64,000 nucleotides of DNA from Dysidea avara (lineage: Eukaryota; Porifera; Demospongiae; Dictyoceratida; Dysideidae): assembly GCF_963678975.1 (NCBI RefSeq), contig NC_089280.1, positions 2,431,001-2,495,000 of the forward strand, given 5' to 3'. Position 1 is the first letter of the stretch; each line of letters starts with the position of its first letter. Both the position numbers and the translations under genes were made by a program. A model generated the notes under the pieces. The model ran no database searches and was not told where the DNA came from. It worked only from the letters and a program-made list of their open reading frames with translations. This document shows, piece by piece, positions 56,290 through 64,000 of this stretch.

Positions 56290-56650
56290 CCAAGTTTGGC
56301 TGGAATACGATAAACAATCAAGGAGTTATTATTGATTATTCATGAAAAATAACACCAGTATGTTCTCTCACCTACAGGGTAAACCACTTATGGGAAGAAG
56401 CTGAAAATTGCTATGTGGATATGTTAACTATTGATCTCCAAACCTTTTGTGGTTTCAAAGACCTTAAAGACACAGTGAAAAAACCAACAGTGTGTAACAA
56501 TGATGCTATTGAGATTTGCTAAGAAAAAATGATTAGACTATTACCACAAACCGCTTAGGGAAATGAGTTGAAAATAAGTGTATAGGTGGATTAATTATCT
56601 TAGAGAGGCCCTTCAATGGTTTAGAAGAAGCAGATTTAGTATATCGGCGT
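56290..56650. repeat. Second copy of the old repeat at 14615-16510
   Basis: Shares GGCTRGAATACGATAAACA, AAAATAACACCARTATGTT, ACCTTTTGTGGTTT and CAACASTGTGTAACAAT. It lacks the hAT, LINE and Harbinger insertions and thus shows the uninterrupted order. Confidence 0.75.
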
Positions 56651-59600
56651 GGTGCGAACATTGCATCACATGTGACACAATTCTGAAACTTTCCACATAA
56701 ATTGTACCTCTTGTACGATACATAGTACCATTGCAGATTTGACCTTTAGTGATCTTTGCAGAAATTTTTGTCTTGAAAATTAATCATTATTGTCTTTATC
56801 TCCCTGAGGCATTATTTTGCAATTAAGGTCTTGCTGAAAGAAACAATCTGGTTTTTATTTGAAGTCAGTAGGAGATTCATTTCAAAGTTATAATAACTAT
56901 GAAATTCTATAAAGTTTACTGCCAAGGTAATTTACACCCCAAGAGCAAATAAATTTAGCAAATTTTATGAGTAAGAAAAGTAATCATAACTTTTGCAGTG
57001 TATCAAGCTATTCACTTCAAACAAAAGTCATATTGTTTCTAGAACAACACCTATAATTTGAAAGCATGGTTTAACAATGAATTTTCAAGATTGTTACGTG
57101 AAGTTACAGGTATCTACTGGGTGTCCAGTACCTCTTACAGTAGCATATATGTACTTTAAATAATTTTGTGGCATCTAAATAAGTTGCTCAAGGAAAGTGT
57201 TGATACAGAAAATTAATGCATTGATATGGTTTCATTGTATGATGACCAGCCTGATTGAAGATAAAAGGAAAGACAAGGTGCACACACTCATTAGAACCCC
57301 AAATGTCACGTGCCACTGGTGAGTTTTTATTGTAGCATAAATGGTGGCCGTGTGCAACTTCATTTGGCCTCCAGCCTTGTGATGGTGGTCAGGCAGGTAC
57401 AGGCTGGCTGGCAGGCAAAAATTCGAGCTTTGGTGATTTTAAAAAATAAATATTTATATTTAACTGTGTTTTCTTGCTTTTAATGCTGTATTTGATGTCA
57501 GACGGACTAATATTATCCACTCAAAACAGTCAAGCTGTGAAAGAATGTTACCGAATCCCACAACCTAATTTTACAGTAGAATGCAATTAACGCAATGGGT
57601 GGAATATTATAAAATCAAAAAAATATATAAAAATCCATATATGCTTTGAGTGCTTGTTTCACAATGAAGGAAGGTGACAATGGCAAAAAACCTTGATAGC
57701 ATCGTGATCCCCACAGCAAGAGAGTTTGAAAATCTTTGTTTCATGTCAGTACTTCCAAGGAGACGGATGATATTAGCATTAGTCTGCCTTGCATTGGACA
57801 AGCAATTTTTATCATTTCTTTCTCACACTTTTGCCTTCGCAGTGGTCGTATCTAGGGATTAGAAGACAAAACCTACCCAGCAATGGATTCGCCTGTTCAT
57901 AGAAAACTTGATGGTGTAAGTTGCATTTTGGTAAATGACTGCATTCATAAGATATGGCCATTTTATTAAGCACCTGTAGTTTATGTTCTGTATTGTCACA
58001 GTACAAATCAATTTTTCTGTTGTTGCCACTTTGTGGCGTTGTAACTTCAAAATTCTAGAGCTGATACTTTGGTTGACTAAAATGGAATTCAAAAAATGCA
58101 TTAACATGTAGAGTTTTTGCAGATCCGGTCACAAATGGTGCGGTCTTTATAAGCTTGGGTGCTAGACATTATTAAAATTTAGCTAGTTTCAGTAACATTA
58201 TTGCAACCATTTCTTGGCCACCACCAGTATCTAATGACCAAGGTAATCCTTGTAGAGCTTCCTGCCATTTTAGATAGGTTTTTTCACCAGTGTTGCTGTA
58301 TCAAGAGTCCTCATAAAGGGGTGGAGGGTGGCAGGGTGAACAAGAGATAAGTTAAAAAATGGACGAGGATGGTAATTGAAGATACCAGACCACAAAACAG
58401 CCCATTAAAGGCAGGAAATAGGCTGAAATCTTACAAAACAGATATACATCACATATTCAGCTCCCTGCTCATCTATTCAGGGTGTTTAAACCCTCTACTG
58501 GTGTTCACATACCTGTATAGATGTCTGGTGTGGTTATACAGGCTGCCCAAAAACAGTCTACCAAAGGCAGACCAGACAAGTTGTAGGTGAATTTGATGTG
58601 TAAATTGTTAGCCTAATAGTGCAGCAACTTCATGCTGGTGTTATCTCAGTTTGGCTCTTGCCATGTATTTGATTTTGCTAAATCCGGTCACATTATTTTA
58701 TCAGATTAATAGCAAACTCAGAACTTTAATAATTCACCTTTATACGCTCTTCATTTGTGCCAAAGTTTGCAGCAATCGAGATATATATTTGCATTTTATA
58801 ACAGTTTTTGAAAAAGAATCAAAGCCCCCTGTACGTAGGTCCCCTTTGGCTTATAAAGAAGAAAAAATGAAAAAAAAATTTGAATGTTTATATCTCACAA
58901 ATGACCAGTATGAATTTAATCAAATTTTCTGTGCAAGCCTCCATTTTTGGTGGACAGCTATAATACAAAAATGGTATGTGGGCCACAGAGCTATGCATGC
59001 ACAAAAATGTCATTTTCTTTCTTCCTGTCCAAATACCCATAGTGTGGCATGCTGGTTTTCTTGGCCGCACGACACACTACCATGTGTCTTGATTCCATAA
59101 AGGTGATTGTCATAAGATGTCTCTAGGATGATTTTAAAGGCAGCATTTTAGGTGGCGTTTGTCATCGCTCGAATATTGTTAATACGACTGCATGGAATTT
59201 TCATTATTGGTAATTTAGATTGATATACTCTAATAGAGCAGTCAAAATTTACTCTATTAGAGCAATCAACTATTCTCTAATAGAATGATCACCTTATTAG
59301 AGGGGCGACAGGGATAGAGTTATGTTTCATAATTGCTATAAAGAGTCATACATGCAATTTTATAGGGTACTTTTCATTATAACCATGTTAAAGTTCTAAA
59401 TTCAGTTAGACTAGCAGATGGACTAGCAGAGTTTAGAACAGTTAGTGTTCAAAAAGCATGTTGGTGGTTGCATGAGAACTATTATATATATATGATACTG
59501 GATCACCACACGTATAGTATTATATACATATATACACTGCACAACTGGAAGCAGTAAAAAACAAATTGTGACTTGGCCTGCGAACATAGGGCATGTGGGC

Positions 59601-60891
59601 ACATGATTTTGTCTACTTTTTCAAACTTTCATCACTCATAACTTTTTGTAGCTGCCACAACTGTTGAACCAAACTCTGTAGAAATTCAGGTTTGCAATAG
59701 AATTTCTGATAGAGTGATTGGTTGCTTTCAAAGTATCCTCAACTGCTAAACCAAACATGGCAGCCTTAAGAGCTAGTAGCAGCCCTTGTTGAGTGGGTCT
59801 GAAACCGTGATGTATCCACTCCTGCTTTATGCAGACTTCAACCATGTAGTAATGGTATAATATAATTTTATTTATTATAGGTCCATGTTTCCCATGAACA
59901 CCCTAAAGAGGTAGAATCAATATGATATTTAGCTGTTTTCTCTCATATACTTTCAATGTTTCCACTGGACAAGGGCACTTATCACCAGTGAATGTGAGGA
60001 ATAAAAAAGTTGGGAAGAAAAAAATTTGATACTGTGATGGGAAGGTCTGGATTGTTTCGAGAGATGAACTGGTGCAAACTTCACTCCTTTGGGACCTGTT
60101 GTTAAGATTCAACTCTGCAAGATCAGCTATTCGACAATGATGGGCCAGGGCAAACAACATACTGTGAAATCTTGTACAAAGATTCAGTTGGGTCTTTGTC
60201 TCTTCTTAATTAAATCCAGCACTAGATCCACATATTCTCAAACTTTTGTCTTGGGGGTCTCTCTCATTAAAAGTACCCTTCAGAAGGAGACAAACTGATG
60301 GAACTATCTCATGGTCACATTTGCAGGTGCTAATGTGCAGTGAGGGATGCCCCCCCCCCCAACAACCTCTCGTGCCCTTATATACTTTAGCAAAAGTTAA
60401 ATGAAAGTTTGCTTATTTTGCCCCCTCTTGAGTCAGTTCCTAAATGAAGGCCTCATAGGTCAAGAAGGTGAGGAGTTATAAATATAGTCAAATTTGGAAA
60501 TTTGGAAGGCTATTTTATAAGACCCTTTTTTGCAGATCTGGTCACAAATGTTGACTGTTCTCTAGGGCACAGAATATTTTCAGTTTTGCCAATTGGTAGC
60601 ACAATGACATCACTAACAAAAACTTTATACCGATTTATTGGTTTGCACATCCCATCATAGTAATAAATAATTGAGAAGGGCTTTTGTGTATCAGTATCAG
60701 CATAGGAGCAATAATCGCACACAATGAATCCTCACAGTACATACAGTAAAAAACGCGGTTTGGTTATTCTGTAACTGGGTTTTTTGCAAGCCTGTATGCA
60801 TGGTCACATGTATAGAATTCAAAAACATTTTTTTTGTCATATATGTAATCTTATAATATCAGGTTTGCTAATGAATTTGTTTCTGTACTAG
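56651..60891. other. Non-coding stretch before the NLR exon
   Basis: Contains the unnamed repeat at 57545-58135, three CTCTAATAGA-type motifs at 59228, 59252 and 59275, and recurring GCAGATCYGGTCACAAA strings at 58120 and 60533. Open frames here (for example 58651-59100) show no domain. Upstream exons of the NLR gene may lie here but I cannot identify them. Confidence 0.4.
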
Positions 60892-63800
60892 AATCTTTTC
60901 TGGACAGTCAAGACATTAGAGTAGCCAGTGATCATTTAAGTGAATACTACACTCAGAGCAGATACACTGGAGAAGTGGATGACTGGCCACCTTACCATCC
61001 TAAACACTACACTCCATTAACAATCATCCGTCATGAAAGACGAAGTACTGAATCTGAAATCACCAGTGTTGCACAGGAATTGAGTTTTAGCAATATCTTA
61101 GAAAACAAGGATACTTACATTGATTATGGTAGAACCATTAAAAATATCGGTGATCTTTTTTCACCGTATGAAGGTGCCATATCTCTCCCTTACAGAATTC
61201 TTATTGAGGGAGCACCTGGAGTAGGAAAAACCATCTTGTGTAAGGAAATTGCTTTACAATGGGCTAATCATTCTTTATTAAGTAATAAAGTGTTACTTTT
61301 TTTGTTATTCATACGTGACCCTGAAGTAAAATTTATAACTGATGTTTTGTCACTAGTTAAGTACTTTTATCAGAGTGACACACTGGTTCATAACATAGCT
61401 AATTGGCTTATTGAAACTCATGGTGAGTATCTTACCATTGTGCTTGATGGGTATGATGAAGTTTCTGAAGATAATAAAAGCCATTTTATAAAAAATATTG
61501 TTAACCCTGAATGGTTGAAAAAATGCAGCCTGGTAATTACATCTCGTCCAACTATTTCTTCAAATATTTATGATATTGTGGACTGCAGAGCAGAAGTATT
61601 GGGCTTTACTGAAGAGGATCAAAAAGATTTTATCAAGAGTGCATTGCAAGGTGAAGTGGACACGGTCAAAGAACTTGAAAAGTTTCTGCAGTCTAATTCT
61701 GTCCTTAATACATTATGTTATATTCCATTGATAATGAGTATACTACTTTGCCTCACTGTTGAAGATGGTGTTAACACATTACCAAAAACTCAAACCAAAT
61801 TGTTTGAAAGATTTATTATTATGACAATCGTTCACTTTCTTAGAAAAGACAACACTGAAAAAGTATCTACTACTACTATAGCCAGTTTCAAAGATATACC
61901 TCATCCATATGATCAAGTGGTTAAAGAATTGTCGCAATTTGCCTTTCTTGCACTGCAAAGAAACAAACTGGTGTTCACATTGGCTGAAATTAAAGCAACA
62001 TGTCCTAACTTTACTCTTGCTAACTGGTATGAAGTTGGCTTGTTAAAACCTGCTTGGTGTTTTAAATCAAAAGATGGCTGCAATTATGAATCATTTCATT
62101 TCCTTCATTTTGCTATTCAAGAGTACATGGCAGCCCATCACATTGCCTCATTGCCAGATAAAATACAACTGCAGCTGCTTAATGACACATTTTGGGATGT
62201 CCAATATCACAATACTTGGGTAATGTACAATGGTATAACAGGTGGTAATAATTTTGCATTCAAACACTTTCTCTCTGGAAATTATTTTCAATTGTCCAGT
62301 CAGCTTTTTGGAACTTCATCTGTGTCAAATGTTATACTGAGTGATAAAATTAAATGTTTTCACCTGTTACAATGTTTAGCCGAGGCTGATCATGAAATGT
62401 TATCATCAGTTGAGAGCGAATTCCAGGGAGGAATAATTGACCTCAGTCACCAATCCTTGTCACCTAGAGATATATACACACTTGCAGTTCTACTATTAAG
62501 ATCACCCAATAAGCAGTGGAAAATGATTAACTTATCACACTGTAACATTGATGATGAAGCTTGTGATGTTTTCTGTCAAGTTTTTCAGAGGGTAGAATTA
62601 AATGTTAAATCAATTAATATTTCCTATAATTTCTTTACTTTGGAATCTCTTAGGAAACTCTGCAGAATCCTGAGATCTTGGAACACTGAAGAATTGATTA
62701 TTTCTGTTGATGCCTTATATACTACTGAAGAGATAGAGATTACTAATAAATTTTCAAAATTACTTAAAAAGCAGATAGACATAAGCGCAGTGGCTGGAAT
62801 TATAGCAGATGGAGTGGTCTTGGTTACTTATGTAGCAGAGTCAAATAGAGTTATAGTCGTGTATTCAAATATATTAGGGGAATTCCAGACTAAACAGTAT
62901 GGTGATTTCAATTTCAATAATTATGGCATAATAATTGAATACATAAATCGTGTGGGAAAAAACTGGCTTACTTCGAGTAATATCAGCCATGTTGATTTCA
63001 GTTATGCAATTTCAGACTTAACAAACAAGTCACCTTTTCTTTTTTCCAACTTTCATTCAGTAAAGTTTTGTGGGTCATACATGCATTCCAAAGGTGTCTA
63101 TTCACTAAATATTCCATCAAAAGTTGAGTATGAACATAACTTTGATTCACTGCATGAATACGGAGCAGATTACTTGGCAGCTGTTATGTGTAATGCTTTT
63201 AAGTCAAATACATCATACTTGAGAATACTTCCACCAGATCAGGTTGAAGTAGTCGAGAGTGTAGATTATGTGCACCTGGATGTCTACAATAATTACATTG
63301 GTAGTGAAGCAGCAGATGACATAGCAGCTGTTTTATCTCACAGTACTAAACTACAAATTCTTTATATTGGTAGGAACAATCTGGGAAAAGAAGGTGCTAT
63401 TAAGATTGCAAGAAGTTTGCATAATACTTCAACTCTCACAGAATTTTTTATAGCAAACAACAATATTGGTAGTGAAGCAGCAGATGAAATTGCAGCTGTT
63501 TTATCTCACAACACTAAACTACAAATTCTTTGTGCTGATGAAAATAATCTGGGAAAAGAAGGTGCTATTAAGATTGCAAGAGGTTTGCAAAATACTTTAT
63601 CTCTGACAAAATTTAGTATTGCAAGCAACAATATTGGTAGTGAAGCAGCAGATGAAATTGCAGCTGTTTTGTCTCACAACACTAAACTACAAATTCTTCA
63701 TGTTCATGAAAACAATCTGGGAAAAGAAGGTGCTATTAAGATTGCTAGAGGTTTGCAAAATACTTCATCTCTGACAGAATTTAGTATTTCAAGCAACTAT

Positions 63801-64000
63801 ATCGGTAGTGAAGCAGCAGATGACATTGCAGCTGTTTTATCTCATAATACTAAACTACTAAAACTTTACTCATATAATAATAATTTAGAAACATCTGGTG
63901 CAATTAAGATCGCAAGAGGTTTGCAAAATACTTCATCTCTGACAGAATTTAGTATTTCAAGCAACTACATCAGTAGTGAAGCAGCAGATGACATTGCAGC
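60892..64000 (+). CDS. NACHT-LRR receptor (NLR), exon open to right edge (partial)
   Basis: The exon begins after the acceptor GTTTCTGTACTAG at 60891, with a split first codon, and stays open for more than 1,030 codons to the window end, so upstream exons and the stop are not seen. Residues are counted from 60894. The pre-NACHT segment has DDWPPYHPKHYTPLTIIRH. The NACHT NTPase has Walker A GAPGVGKT (106-113), Walker B with LDGYDE (about 181-188) and VITSRP (about 213). A helical region with FHFLHFAIQEYMAA follows, then leucine-rich repeats from about residue 790 with units such as LGKEGAIKIARGLQ and IGSEAADDIAAVLS. NLRs are cytosolic sensors that oligomerise on ligand binding; the ligand is unknown. 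The last 700 bp are a 168-bp tandem array. Any N-terminal effector domain would be upstream. Confidence 0.93.

Noticed and set aside
58651-59100. 149-codon open frame on the plus strand
   Set aside because: Codon use is AT-driven and no domain, splice signal or homologous copy is visible.

Overview
The window looks like a stretch of a marine sponge (demosponge) nuclear genome. The evidence is AT-rich DNA, genes with GT-AG introns as short as about 46 bp, a TKL kinase-Kelch fusion family, a NACHT-LRR receptor with the DWPPY..PKHYT pre-NACHT segment I associate with sponge NLRs, a TRIM protein with filamin and NHL domains, and a decayed cysteine-rich secreted gene of a type I know mainly from sponges. 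The organism call is an inference.

Region by region. (1) 1-2023 (+): 3' part of a probable kinase-Kelch gene that runs off the left edge. (2) 5125-7671 (-): its convergent paralogue, a complete two-exon kinase-Kelch gene. (3) 8114-8990 (-): a decayed secreted Cys-rich gene. (4) 9-20 kb: no intact gene. It holds nested hAT-like and Harbinger-like MITEs, a LINE fragment, a stray copy of the last ATG5 exon, a 2.2 kb minisatellite of about 31-bp units, a large foldback hairpin and a broken copy of the TRIM gene's end. (5) 20801-23008 (-): intact single-exon TRIM-filamin-NHL gene. (6) 23-31.7 kb: another transposon-rich gap. (7) 31783-43856 (-): ATG5 in nine exons (268 aa). (8) 43953-47257 (+): HSD17B8 in eight exons (254 aa), head to head with ATG5 over 96 bp. 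(9) 47.3-60.9 kb: sparse, with LINE and Helitron-like remnants and one weak two-exon candidate. (10) 60892-64000 (+): NACHT-LRR exon, open to the right edge.

The genes do not form one pathway. ATG5 (autophagy conjugation) and HSD17B8 (probable mitochondrial fatty-acid synthesis / steroid oxidoreduction) are housekeeping genes that appear to share a promoter. The TRIM, NLR and kinase-Kelch genes belong to families that expand in sponges and may serve sensing or ubiquitin signalling. Much of the rest is small TIR transposons, several with intact target-site duplications. A paired 19-bp motif (TACTCTAATAGARCAGTCA and its complement) recurs inside structurally unrelated transposon families, and is the least explained signal here.
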